Below, piece after piece: positions 8,198 through 18,200 of a stretch of DNA of 64,000 bases. The translations under genes were made by a program, and so were the position numbers. Source of the DNA: Streptomyces sp. Sge12 (GTDB lineage: Bacteria > Actinomycetota > Actinomycetes > Streptomycetales > Streptomycetaceae); assembly GCF_002080455.1 (NCBI RefSeq), contig NZ_CP020555.1, forward strand, positions 1-64,000, written 5' to 3'. The number at the start of each line of letters is the position of its first letter. Within the stretch, counting starts at the first letter, position 1. Below the pieces are notes generated by a model. The model searched no databases. It was not told the DNA's origin and worked only from the letters and a program-made list of their open reading frames with translations.

Positions 8198-8491
8198 CTA
8201 TCGCGGGGCCCAGGCCTCCATCCCGTTCCGGGCGTTGTACTGCGTGACCCACTCGGCGACGTCGGAACAGTCCGCGGGCGGGTAGGCGACGTCAGGCCCG
8301 AGCCGGAGCGCCCCGGGGACGTTCACGCCTGGGTGCATCTCGCGGACGTGGTCCCCGGCCCGGGACATCGCCCGGTCCAGCCGCTCGTCCTCAAGGACGA
8401 GCTCTCCCATCGCTCCGCACTGTGCGCACCGGACGTACGTCACCGTGACGGGGGTCCGTATCCCCAACGGCAGTTGCTCCACAATCTCCAT
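8198..8491 (-). CDS. small hypothetical protein with CxxC
   Basis: A 97-aa frame with good coding character (MEIVEQLPLGI at the start, MEAWAPR at the end). Residues 20-30 include YVRCAQCGAMGEL, a possible half zinc site; C-terminal Cys is isolated. Shine-Dalgarno is poor and the true start may be internal. It stands alone between the polymerase-like gene and a truncated regulator. Family not recognised. Confidence 0.45.
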   Translation of the reverse strand: MEIVEQLPLGIRTPVTVTYVRCAQCGAMGELVLEDERLDRAMSRAGDHVREMHPGVNVPGALRLGPDVAYPPADCSDVAEWVTQYNARNGMEAWAPR

Positions 8492-8557
8492 GCCATGCCC
8501 AACGCGGCGGGGTCACGCCTGTACGCCGTCGGACCGGCACGGCGTGAGCAGGAGGGG

Positions 8558-8938
8558 TTAGGACTGTTCCACTCCCGTCACGAGGAGGCGGAGGGTCAGG
8601 GGGTGCTTTTCCAGTGGGAGGGCGTCCAGCGCGGCGCGGGCGTGGGCGGTGCCGGCGGCGGTGTCGCCGGAGCGGGTAAGCATCAGGCCGCGGTGCATTT
8701 CCAGGTGGGTGGCGAACCGGGGCAGGGTCGCGGGGAGCTCCGCGCGGGCTGCGTCCTGGGCGGCGACGGCTGTGGTCTCGTCGCCGAGCCGGGCAGCGAG
8801 CAGGGAGACGAAGATGTTGAGGCGCCAGTGGGGGACGGCGTAGTGGCATCCGCAGCCCGCTTTCGCGCGCTGAACAGCAATGAGGTGGCTCCGCGCGCGA
8901 TCCCCGAGAGAGCAGGGCGTGACGTCCTCTCAGAACTG
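8558..8938 (-). pseudogene. C-terminal remnant of a TPR-type regulator
   Basis: The minus frame reads GDRARSHLIAVQRA, then WRLNIFVSLLAARLGDETTA, then RGLMLTRSGDTAAGTAHARAAL, and stops at 8558. This is the usual end of long Streptomyces helix-turn-helix regulators with tetratricopeptide-like tails. A stop lies just upstream near 8937 and no start codon or DNA-binding part exists, so only about 125 residues of the C-terminus remain. The break coincides with the hairpin at 8923-8949. Confidence 0.65.
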
Positions 8939-8949
8939 CTGAGAGGACG
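8923..8949. terminator. perfect 11-bp stem hairpin
   Basis: CGTCCTCTCAG and CTGAGAGGACG flank a 5-nt loop. It sits at the broken 5' edge of the regulator remnant, so it probably belongs to whatever was joined there rather than to a functional operon. Confidence 0.5.
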
Positions 8950-9262
8950 GGCGTTTGAGGGCGAGGGGCCGGGTCACACGCGTTGGTGTCGGAAGCGCAC
9001 ACCTTGGGGGTGGGCCTTCCGGAGCAGGCCCCGCCCCTGTGACGCCCCTTCCCCCCGGCGTCATGGGGCAGGCCCGCCCGCACGACGGGCTGCCGCCCGG
9101 ATCCGTACGGCACCCGGACACCCCGCATCCCGGCCTCCTCCCCGGCCGGGACCCGGGGGTGTCCGGCGAACCCCCGGCACCGGCGCTCAGACCACCGGCC
9201 CCCGGGCAACGGACCCGACGGCAGCAGCCCGCCACATGAGGTGCGGAGCACGCTGAAAGGGC
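8950..9262. other. gene-free stretch
   Basis: High-GC sequence rich in CCCGG runs. Open frames on both strands are Pro/Gly/Arg-rich and lack start signals. I see no gene, repeat or RNA here. Confidence 0.5.
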
Positions 9263-9469
9263 TCAGCGGGAGGCGTAGCGGACCCAGGCATCCGTGAGGT
9301 CCTGGAGCGCCGCTGGAGTGGCATGGCCGCTCTCCAGATGCTCGGTGAACGTCTCCAGCCGGTCCGGTTCCTCGGGCCAGTCCGGATCGGCTGCGGCCCT
9401 CCTGGCGAGCTCGCCGAGGGCGTCGTGGTCCGTCACATGCTGCAACAGCCAGGCGGTGAACCCGTGCAT
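9263..9469 (-). CDS. YozE SAM-like domain protein
   Basis: A 68-aa protein from the ATG at 9469, preceded by AGGGATGG; an upstream in-frame ATG at 9514 lacks a better site. The whole protein matches the small YozE_SAM_like fold: FTAWLLQHVTDHDALGELAR, then DPDWPEEPDRLETFTEHLE, then DLTDAWVRYAS. Family members are single-domain helical proteins of unknown function, common in Firmicutes and Streptomyces. It stands alone, with no evident operon partners. Confidence 0.7.
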   Translation of the reverse strand: MHGFTAWLLQHVTDHDALGELARRAAADPDWPEEPDRLETFTEHLESGHATPAALQDLTDAWVRYASR

Positions 9470-9789
9470 CGACCCATCCCTGCTTTCGGTGATCACCAGC
9501 CCCCGCCCACACATCCGAGGCCCCGTGAGTGTGCGGCGACCGCCTTGCGCCCGCCGCCGACGGGCACGGTGAAGACCACCTGCGGCCGTCCAGCCGCCTG
9601 GGCAGCACCATGCAGCCGGCCACTGCCGAAACTACTCCGTCGCCGCTGCCCGCCGGTACGGGCGCGGCAGATTCCAGCCGGTGGGCGCCGACGACCGCCG
9701 CGCACAGCGGCGGAAGATCGACTTATCTGCTGCGGGCCGTTCCGGGAAACTGAGGACTGGCGATCCCTGTGAGGAAGGTGAGGCGCGGG
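9470..9789. other. gene-free stretch
   Basis: Intergenic region between two small convergent or unrelated genes. No frame with recognisable residues or a ribosome-binding site is present on either strand. Confidence 0.4.
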
Positions 9790-10005
9790 ATGGCGGAATC
9801 GGAGGATGCCGTTGCCATCCGCCACGTCACCGAGCGGCTGATGAAGGCGCACCCTGAACTGGACGCGGGGCTGGTGCAACGCTCGGTACAGACGGCGTAT
9901 GAGGAGCTCAGGTACGCGCGGGTGCGTACCTACCTGCCGGTCCTGATGGAACGCAGAGCCAAAGACCTGCTGCAGCCCGACGACCACACTGAACGCCCCA
10001 GCTGA
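9790..10005 (+). CDS. three-helix bundle dimerisation protein (DUF3562-like)
   Basis: A 71-aa protein starting at the ATG at 9790, preceded by a GGAAGGTGAGG-type site; an in-frame GTG lies upstream. The sequence AIRHVTERLMKAHPELDAG, then VQTAYEELRYARVRTYLPVL, then ERRAKDLL gives three amphipathic helices typical of the small DUF3562 group. Members are thought to dimerise; function unknown. The gene stands alone upstream of a small membrane protein on the same strand, 80 bp away. Confidence 0.65.
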   Translation: MAESEDAVAIRHVTERLMKAHPELDAGLVQRSVQTAYEELRYARVRTYLPVLMERRAKDLLQPDDHTERPS

Positions 10006-10084
10006 CCCCGCCGCGCGACCGTCCTTGGTGCGCAGGCGCCTTGGGCCCACTCCATTCGGATCTTGGTCGCGGCGGAGCAGTACA

Positions 10085-10390
10085 GTGCGCGCTGTGGATA
10101 TACCCGACTGGTACGTCTGGATCGCTCTCGGTCTGGCCGTCCTGCAAGCCCTTGGCCTCGTCCCCATCGTCCGCCGGCTGCGCGGACCCGACCTCGCGCT
10201 GCGCTCCCAGGCGCGTCTCGAACTGCTGGAGACCGTCGGCACCCTGCTGCTCATGGGCGGGCTGCTGCTGAGTCTCACGGTCGCGGAATCCTGGTTCTGG
10301 ATCGCTGCCGTCGGCTTCACGCTCATGGCCGCCGTCTACGCCGTCAAGGGTGTCCGCCGGCTCCGCGCCCACCGCAGCACCACTTCCTGA
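10085..10390 (+). CDS. small three-TM membrane protein
   Basis: A 101-aa protein. I choose the GTG at 10085 because GGAG lies 7 nt upstream; the GTG at 10094 is also possible. Three hydrophobic segments are visible: YVWIALGLAVLQALGLVPIV, LETVGTLLLMGGLLLSLTV and WFWIAAVGFTLMAAVYAV, with a basic loop between the first two and a basic tail (KGVRRLRAHR). It is a predicted cytoplasmic-membrane protein of unknown function. Nothing nearby suggests a partner. Confidence 0.6.
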   Translation: MRAVDIPDWYVWIALGLAVLQALGLVPIVRRLRGPDLALRSQARLELLETVGTLLLMGGLLLSLTVAESWFWIAAVGFTLMAAVYAVKGVRRLRAHRSTTS

Positions 10391-10454
10391 TCCACACGAC
10401 AGGCCGCAGGGGCCGGCGGGCGGGCGCCCGCCATGAAACCGCTGCTGCTCTACC

Positions 10455-10634
10455 TCAGCCGAGCCAGACGATGCCCAGGACGGACAGCTTCCGAGTGAGC
10501 CGGTTGACCACGTAGACGACGGACAGCTGGCCCACGGACGCGGCACGGACGCCTTCGCCCTCGGGATCACCGGCGTTCCACTGGGGCCAGCCCCACGGGG
10601 AACGCACCGCGATGTCCAGGACGTCGCGGACCAT
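10455..10634 (-). CDS. short hypothetical ORF or gene end
   Basis: A 59-aa frame beginning MVRDVLDIAVRSPWGWPQW and ending in KLSVLGIVWLG. The last residues resemble the ends of small RelE-fold proteins, and the stretch has coding character, but GGGAG touches the ATG with no spacing and a stop precedes it. It may be the tail of a longer broken gene. Function unknown. Confidence 0.35.
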   Translation of the reverse strand: MVRDVLDIAVRSPWGWPQWNAGDPEGEGVRAASVGQLSVVYVVNRLTRKLSVLGIVWLG

Positions 10635-10665
10635 CTCCCGGTGTATTGATCACGAGCGTTGTTAA

Positions 10666-10842
10666 CGGTGCTGGCAGAAGCCGGCGTCGACCCGGCAGGA
10701 CACCACCCGGCAGCGCCGTCGGCGGCGCCGGACGCCGCGATCCCTGGCCCGGACCGCCGGACACGGCATCGTCCGGGGAGCGGCAACCGCCCTCGGCACG
10801 TCCCTCATGGGCTGGATCATCTGGTGGGTCCAGCAGCGCTGA
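10666..10842 (+). pseudogene. remnant of a small Streptomyces protein
   Basis: The frame lacks any ATG or GTG start but encodes SLARTAGHGIVRGAATALG, then MGWIIWWVQQR and a stop. This resembles the ends of a common short Streptomyces protein with one hydrophobic C-terminal helix. The beginning is missing or replaced by Arg-rich sequence. Confidence 0.35.
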
Positions 10843-11152
10843 CCGGGCGCAGCTGCCCCTTGGCCGCCCCGGGCGGCTCCCACGAGGCTGGGCGGGGCGC
10901 AAGGCCGAGCGGGCAGCACCCTCTTGGACGTTCGCCCCGCGCCGGACGGGCAGCGGGGCGCATCTCCGACTCCGCGGCCGGTACGCGCATGCCGCCCTGC
11001 GGGGGGTGGCCGTGCCGAGGGCGCCCCTCGGACGAGTGGGGCCGCTGGCCCCGGGGGCGCAGCGCGCGCCCGGCACGGGGCATGCGGCCGGCGGTCCGTG
11101 TTGCCCAGGCCGGCTGTGTCCTGCCGCGGTGAACGATCCGGCAGGCTGTCTC
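10843..11152. other. gene-free stretch
   Basis: Very GC-rich sequence with only Pro/Arg/Gly-rich frames on both strands. I see no gene or repeat. Confidence 0.45.
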
Positions 11153-11431
11153 CTACGTGCGGGGTGCGTAGGGGCGCTCGATGCCGTGAGCCTTCAACGC
11201 GCTCTCGTAGCGGTCCATAAGTTCGTCGACGTTGGCCAGGAGGAGGGTTGCTGCCTCGTGGGCGTCGTCGACGTCGCCCTGAGCGCACGCCTCCACGATT
11301 TCGGCAACGTCGCTGCGGATGATCGACAGCGAGTCGCCCTGAATCAGCACTCCCGGGAAGCGGCGTGGGGGCAGGCGTACCACCGCGTCGTTGCCCGGAT
11401 CCGTGAACAGCTCAGCCTCAATGAGTTCCAT
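11153..11431 (-). CDS. DUF6959-type protein
   Basis: A 92-aa protein starting MELIEAELFTDPGN from the ATG at 11431; a TTG four codons upstream keeps the frame open. Conserved stretches RRFPGVLIQGDSLSIIRSD and LLLANVDELMDRYESALKAH match a group of small Streptomyces proteins often found beside toxin or immunity genes. It is soluble and acidic. An immunity-like role is possible given the RHS locus 0.8 kb away, but that is context only. Confidence 0.6.
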   Translation of the reverse strand: MELIEAELFTDPGNDAVVRLPPRRFPGVLIQGDSLSIIRSDVAEIVEACAQGDVDDAHEAATLLLANVDELMDRYESALKAHGIERPYAPRT

Positions 11432-11443
11432 CGGGTCATCCAA

Positions 11444-11996
11444 CAGCAGGTGCCGGACACCATCCAGCCGTAATTCACGGAAGCGGGGTCACAGCCGGTC
11501 ACTCCCCCGTGCGGCGATCGCGGTCCTTCCGGATCGATGGCGGGGCTGCCTGCCACCTTCCTTCCTGCAGCGCGGCCGCGAGGAGGGTCACAAGTAGCTG
11601 CATGCTGTCGACCTGGGTGGTGCCGGCACAGAGTGCTCTCCCCCGACGCTCCGCCTATGACCGAGGTGCCCGACCCGTCTGCGGCGCCCGCGGGGCGGCC
11701 GCCCGCACCCGGCACATTGCAGAGATCGACACCCTTGAGGCTGCGGCCCCGATTTCTCCTCATGGTCCACATGACCACGAGGAGACAGGGGCCACAGCCT
11801 CAACCTCGCCGGCCCTGAGCGGCACAGAGCCCAGGATTCTATTGCCGATTTTTTGGCGAACCAGACTATCGAGCACCTGACGAGATAAACAGATTCACCA
11901 ATTAACCGAAAGAGCAACCCGCGCTCGGGATCGGCTTCTTAACCCTTCAAAGCACCCGACATGAACCATCAGGCGAAACTTTTCACGCCAAGCAAT
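11444..11996. other. gene-free stretch with falling GC
   Basis: No supported gene. GC drops noticeably from about 11,820 onward, including a TTTTTT run near 11,853. It holds the long hairpin at 11735-11803 and continues into the low-GC toxin-immunity cassette. Confidence 0.5.
11735..11803. terminator. long imperfect hairpin
   Basis: A 69-nt near-palindrome: TTGAGGCTG, GGCCCC, CTCCTC and TGGTC on the left match GACCA, GAGGAG, GGGGCC and CAGCCTCAA on the right, around CACAT. It lies about 190 bp past the immunity gene stop and may end the RHS-immunity transcript. There is no T tract, so a mobile-element end or structured RNA is also possible. Confidence 0.45.
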
Positions 11997-12257
11997 TCAC
12001 TCGCCCGAGTAACGCTCCGCTTGAACCTTGACGGATTCAACGCTGCTAGATTCTTCAGATGCCACCCAATGACCGGCAGACACCAATCCACTCTCGGGAA
12101 TCATGAACGTCTCCCCTCCCACGAGGACAGCATAAATAATTCCATCCACATCCCTACTCTTACCCAAGACTACACCGGTAGAGCCACCGACTCCAAGCTC
12201 TACGGCATGGCTGGTTTCCAGCACGAACACGACTTCATCGAAGTCCATCTCTGTCAC
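11997..12257 (-). CDS. immunity protein for the RHS toxin (Imm31-like)
   Basis: An 86-aa protein starting at a GTG that overlaps the RHS stop codon (GTGA), so it is translationally coupled to the toxin. The pattern DFDEVVFVLETS, then GSTGVVLGKSRDVDGIIYAV, then FMIPESGLVSAGHW resembles the Imm31 family of small beta-rich polymorphic-toxin immunity proteins. It presumably binds and neutralises the C-terminal toxin tip encoded immediately upstream. GC is well below that of the RHS core, as for the tip itself, suggesting that the two moved as one cassette. The family assignment is from memory of the motif pattern. Confidence 0.75.
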   Translation of the reverse strand: MTEMDFDEVVFVLETSHAVELGVGGSTGVVLGKSRDVDGIIYAVLVGGETFMIPESGLVSAGHWVASEESSSVESVKVQAERYSGE

Positions 12258-15200
12258 TTGTGAGTCACCTCGCCAAAGGGATCTACGTTTACATGCTTAT
12301 CGTCGCGCGAAAGCCATCCAATATTATCCTTCCCTGTCTTCGACAGTTGCACATCCCACTCGAATGGGTGTCCTTGCGTGCGAGAGGGGCCCACTGTCCA
12401 TTCATTACCGAAGCGATCCACGTATCCTCCGCTACGGCCGCGAGGTAGAGGGCTAGCAGGGTTGTACCCTCTCGGCGGAACGTACCGAATTCGACCCTGA
12501 CTAGGCAGGCCGAACTCACTTCCCGGACCCGCCGCACGCATTCTACCCTTAACGGTCCATTTTGCGCCGCTCAGAAAACCTGACTTCAGCCCCCTAGGAC
12601 CTGGAATCGGTACGACCATTGCTGCAATGCCGCCCGCAACGGCTGATCCTCCTTCGGGGTAGACCCCCTGTTCCATCGCCCATGTATCGAATACCTCACC
12701 CTCGTTGCATTCGGGTGCACTACTGCCGAAACACTCACCAGAAATAGTCACTTTGGCGAGATTGCTAAAACCGTGAATGGTTCCACTTACGAATGAAGTC
12801 ACTACATTAACAACCGGCTCCCCATCAATACCCTTGGGAGGGCAGAAACGCACGCCGACGCAACTCATATCCTTTTTCTTCGGCGACTTGGGATTCCCAC
12901 AGTTCTTGCGACAAACAGGCGTTCCGTATCCCTTGGTGTACCTGGTCGCAGCTTCGACAACGCTCTGAGGGCTCGACTCGAAGCCGCCGTCGCTATTGTT
13001 GCCTTCGTAGTACTTGAGGCCGTCCGGGTCGGAGAAGGTGAAGGGGTTGTTGGCGGAGTAGGTGTATCCGTGGAGCTGTTGGGAGTCCTTGAGGTCCATG
13101 ATTGGGTCGACGGATATGAATCGGCCGGTCAGGGGGTCGTATTCGCGGGCGCCGATGTGGGTGAGTCCGCTGTCGTTGTCCTTGGTGCCTCCGACGAAGG
13201 TCTTCTCGCCGGTCCAGGTCGTGGGCTGGGTGCCGCGGGTTTCTCCGAAGAGCCCGGTCTTGCGGCGGGTGACGGCCTGGGTGGCGTCGGCGGTGATCTG
13301 GGTGGTGCTGGTGTTGTGGTGGTCAGCGAGGGTGAAGGTGAGCTTGCCGCCTGTGCGCATCGCGACGTCGCCGTAGTAGCGGGTCCCGGTGACTGCGCCC
13401 GTCTTGTCAAGCTTCAGTTCGTTGCCGGCGGGCAGGTAGAGCGTGGTGGCGTCTTTCTCCTTGCGCAGGAGGCGGTTGCCGGCGGTGTCGTAGACGAACG
13501 AGTTGCTGGTTGTGCCCTGGGCGAGGGACTTGAGGTGTCCTTCGGCGTCCCAGTCGAGGTATTGGGTTTCACCGGTGCCGCTCTTGCGGGTCTTGGTGTT
13601 GCCGGAGGCGTCGTAGGTGAAGGTTTCCTCGTGCGGACTGGTGCCGATCTGAGTGACCTTGGGCAGGTCATGCTTCCCAGCCGTCGGCGGCGCGTAGGTG
13701 CGGGTCGTGTCGGCAGTGGGGCCCGAGGCGGTCGTGTGCTTGGTCTCGGTCTTACGGTTTCCGACCGCGTCGTAGGTGTACGTCGTCCAGTACGGGTCCT
13801 CACCACCAATGACCGAAGCCGACGGCGCGGCCGCGCAGGTCTCGCCCTTGTTGGTCCATGCTTGGGTGATGCGGCGCAGGGCGTCGAGGTTGACGCACTG
13901 GGTGTCGGTCGTCCGGGCCGCGTCCATGCCGTATGCGGTGGCGATCGCGGTCAGGTTGCCTACGGAGTCGTTGGTGTACTTGGTGTCTTCGACCCTTGTC
14001 GGTGCGACGTCACGGTCGATGACGGTGCGGGTGAGAGCGCCTGTGTGGGGGTCGTACTCGTTGCTGCGGTAGAGATTCTGCCCGGACGAGCCGAGTCGCT
14101 GGTTGATGGTGCGGCCGTAGGGGTCGTAGGTCATCGCCGACACGAGACGGGTGCTTCCGGCGGCCATGCTGTTGAGCAGTCCGGAGACCGTTTGGTAGGT
14201 GCTGCCGACGGTTTCGGCCGGAAGTCCGCCCATGGCGGGTTGGACGGTCCTCAGGACCTGGCCTGCGATGTTGTAGTAGATCGTCCACTTGTAGGTGCCG
14301 GCCAAGGCGCCGGTGTCGGGGGTGGACGGGATGGTGACCTGGGTCTCCAGCGGCTGGTAGAGGTCGTTGTACTCGAGGACTTCGGAGGTGTAGGCCTTGC
14401 CGTCGACGTAGCGTGTGGACTTGGACAGTTGGCCCTTGACGACGGTGTCGTAGAGGGACGAGGTGAGCGTCGTCGCGCCCTGCTTGGTGGCGATGGGACG
14501 GCCGAGGTCGTCGTAGTCGGTGTGCAGGGTGACGCCGCGGGCGTCGGTGACATCGCTCACGCGGCCGCCGGCGTCGTAGGCGGTTTTGGTGACGCCCTTG
14601 TCCGGGTCGTTCACCTCGGTCTGGCGGGCGCGGACGTCGTAGGTGTACGTCCACTTGGCGTTGCCGGGGTCGGTGACCTGGGCCAGCTGTCCGCGCTTGT
14701 TGTAGGTGTAGGTGGTCGACTGCGAGGTTGTCCGCGCCGCGTCGGTGTACTGCTTGGTCTCCACCGTGCGGCCCAGTGCGTCGACGACGGTGGTGGTCGT
14801 GGTGCCGCCCTGCGGCGGGACGACCGTGGTGGTGTCGCCGGTGTAGCTGGTGGTGGTGCGCTTGGTCTCCTTGCCGAGGTGCTTGGCGATCACCGTCGTG
14901 GGGCGGCCGGCGCCGTCGAAGAGGGTGTCGGTGGAGGCCGGGTAGGTGAGTTCCTGTCCCGTCACCAGGCCGGGTGACGGTGCCCCGTCGGCGTAGTAGA
15001 TGCCGGAGTTGCGCCAGGCCAGGCCGCGGGTGTCGTAGAAGGTCTCCGTGACCAGACGGCCGCCCTCCTCAGGGGTTTGTGTCTGGGTTTGTGTCTGGCG
15101 CTGGCGGAGCAGTCCGTCCTGGATGGAGTGGACGACGGAGTACTTCTTATCGTGGGTGAGCGTCTTGGAGGTGACGACGTTGGGTCCGTCATTGCGGACG

Positions 15201-18200
15201 GTGTACTCGAAGACGCGGCTCGGCTGGTCCGGGTGGGCCTCGGCCGTCCAGTTCGGGGCCCAGACTCTCGTCACCCGGCCGAGCGCGTCGTAGGCGGTCG
15301 TGGTGATCTTGCCGTTGACGTCGGTGATCTTCGTAGGCTGACCGCGGAGCGGGTCTATCTGGTTGCTCACGGCGTGGCCCAGGGGGTTCGTCGTCGTCAT
15401 CGCAGTGACGGTCTCGCCCGTTGCAGGCGTGTAGGCGGTGCTGGTTACCTTCCCGTAGGGGTCGGCGGATGCGAGTGCGCGGCCGTAGAGGTCGTAGCAG
15501 AGCTCGTTCTGGGCCGTTCCGCAGGTGCTGGGGACGGATGACAGGGTGTCGTAACCGTCGCCGTTGCCGTTGATGGTTTCGGTCTTGGTCGGCAGGCCGC
15601 GGGCCGGGACGGTGCCGAGCGTGCTGTTGTCGTAGTAGGTCCGGGTGTCGCTGACGATGTCGGCCGGGCCACTGGCCGGCGTTCCGCACGGCGTGGCGAC
15701 GGTCTCGACGCGGCTGCGCCTGTCCAGGATCCAGCTGGTGGTGTTGCGTGCGTAGCTGGTGGTGGTGCAGGTCTCGTCGCCGGGTTTGGCGGTGTCGCCG
15801 GTGTTCGACTCCCAGTCGACCATGCCGTAGTCGTCGAAGTGACGGCTGGTCTCGGTCGTGCGGGTGCCCCCGGTGATGGTGGTGCGGGTCGACTCCTTCT
15901 CGGTGCCCGTTTTGTAGGAGACGAGGTTGGGCAGGCCGGGACGGGTCCGCTTGGCCACCTCACCCGAGCGCCACGGGGTGCTGGACGTCGCGCTGACGAG
16001 TTTGCTGGTGTCGTCGCCGTCGTAGGTGGCGGACTCTCGGACCATGCCGGCGAACTCGGGCCGGTCGATAACGGCGGCACCCGTGCCGTCCTTGACTTCC
16101 TTGCCGTCGAGGCCGCGGAAGTAGCGGGTCTCGGACAGCGTGCGGGGGTCGCTGGCGGCGCCGGTGCGGGTCTGGACGAGTCCGTAGCCGCGTGCGACGG
16201 AGTGGACGCGGTCGTCGGCCTTGGTGAACTCGCCGGTGTCCTTGTCCCAGGCCGCGCCGCCGAGGTAGGTGTATGAGGTCACCTTGTCGGGCGTCGAGGC
16301 GAGGTTGTCGCCCTCCACGATCTGGGTGACATCGTAGGTGTTGAACCAGTCGAGCTTGGAGGTGTCGCCCTCCCAGGCCCACTTGACCGGGTAGCAGCGC
16401 TTGGTGTTCGTCGCGTCAGCGGCCGGGAGCGTGGTGGGGGTGCAGTCGGGCTGGGAGTAGGTGACACCGATGGTGCCACCGGTCTCGGTGTTGACCTGCG
16501 ACATACGCAGCCGGATGTAGGGGGCGAGGCCGTCGCCGGTCTTGTCCACCCGGTTGGGGCGCTGCTCTCCCGCGAAGGTGACGGGCGGGAGCGTGATGTC
16601 CTCCGCGGCGCCGGCTTTGGCGGTGCGGGTGATGGACTTCAGCCACATCGGGGTGGAGATGCCGTCGCCCGCCGGCGGGAAGTTCTGGTCCAGGGTCCAG
16701 GAGTCGACGTCCTGGTGCGCGCCGCCGGTGAGCACCTTGGTGTGGATCCCGGTGAGGCGCATGCGTGACCAGAACGTCGGCGAGTACTGGCCCTTGCACT
16801 CGGTGGAGCCGTCCTTGCAGAACAGGTCGTACGGGGAGTCCGGCCAGTTCTTCGCGTTGGCCTCGTCGAAGGTGCCGCAGTTGGCCAGGCAGCGCTCGCT
16901 GACGCCGAACTGCACCTGGGCCATGGCCTTGGCGGTGTAGATGGTGTCGGAGCGCAGGCCGTAGTCGATGTGGTCGAGCCAGCCGCCTCGGATGTACTGG
17001 GTGACGGTGGCCTTTCCGGTGGTGTCCGAGACATTGCGGCCGTAGTTGTTGGTCTCGGTCTTCCAGTAGTACGCCATCGCGTCGCCACCGGGTGTGACGA
17101 CGTAGTCGAGCTGCCAGCGCCAGGCCTGCTTGCACCAGGCGCTCGCGAACGAGGCGTTGTAGCAGGGCTCACCGGCCTGGTTGCCGAAGACGGGGGCGGT
17201 CCAAGCCGAGTTCGTCGTCGGAGTCGACGCGTCCTTCCAGCCCGGCAGGCGGTTCAGACCGAAGAAGTACTGGGTTCCGTCGGTCGTGGTGATCTTCCAG
17301 TGCTCACCGTCGTTGTCGCCGTTGACGGCGCCGGTGAGCTTCTCGACCTTCTCGCCCGAGTCCGAGGCCGGGTGCCAGCCCTTGCCCTGCTCGTAGACCA
17401 GCTCGGTCGACTTGCCGCCCAGCGACAACGTGGCGTTGTCGTTGAACCAGCACTGGTCGCCGACCTTGGTGGTGTTGGTGCCACCGGTCTTGTCGTCGTT
17501 GCAGGATTTGTACCTGCGTTCGATGAAACCGGGCTCCCAGCCCCAGCCGTCACCGATCCACGAGCCCTGGCTGTTCGACATGCCGGTGCGGCCGTCGACG
17601 GACTGCGAGTTGTAGCCCAGGGAGATCTGCGGCGCCAGCCCGCCGGGCACGGAGGGTGTCCCGATTGGGTAGGACCAGGAGAACGCGCCCGTGGAGCCGC
17701 CCGCGCTCCAGGAGCCGGAAGCCTGCAGCGAGGTCGCCTTGTAGTCACCCGTCGCTCCCGCGTCACCCGCCGTCGCAGCAACAACGGTCGCACCGCCCGA
17801 GGTCGCGGCAGCCGACTTGGCTGCCGGCGCACCAGCGGACTTCGGCGAGGCGCCGGAAGCCGTTGCAGGTGTGGTCACCTGAGCCGAGAGCTTGCCCGTG
17901 CGCGTGTCGTTATGCGTCTGCAGCGGCTTCTGCGTACGGCACTCCGCGCGCTCCGGAGTTGTCAGAGCGCAGGCCGGGAGCTCGACCAGGCGCAGTCGGG
18001 TGGCGTAGTCGCCGCCGTAGGCGCCTCGGAAGGAGTTGTAGTCCACCTCGACCTTCGCCGAACCGGCTTGCACGGCGCCGTCGGATCGGCCTACCGAGAG
18101 CAGGACGCCGTCGACGCCTGCCTTGCGGGCGGCGTCCTTGCCTGCGACGGAGACCTTCACCTTCGACGGCGCTTCGGCCGCCTTGCCCGGCGCGGCGTGG

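Noticed and set aside
13070-14977. A 635-residue open frame on the plus strand opposite the RHS gene
   Set aside because: Gly/Val/Ala-rich, with no recognisable domain. It arises from high third-position GC in the RHS gene on the other strand, which has clear RHS repeats.
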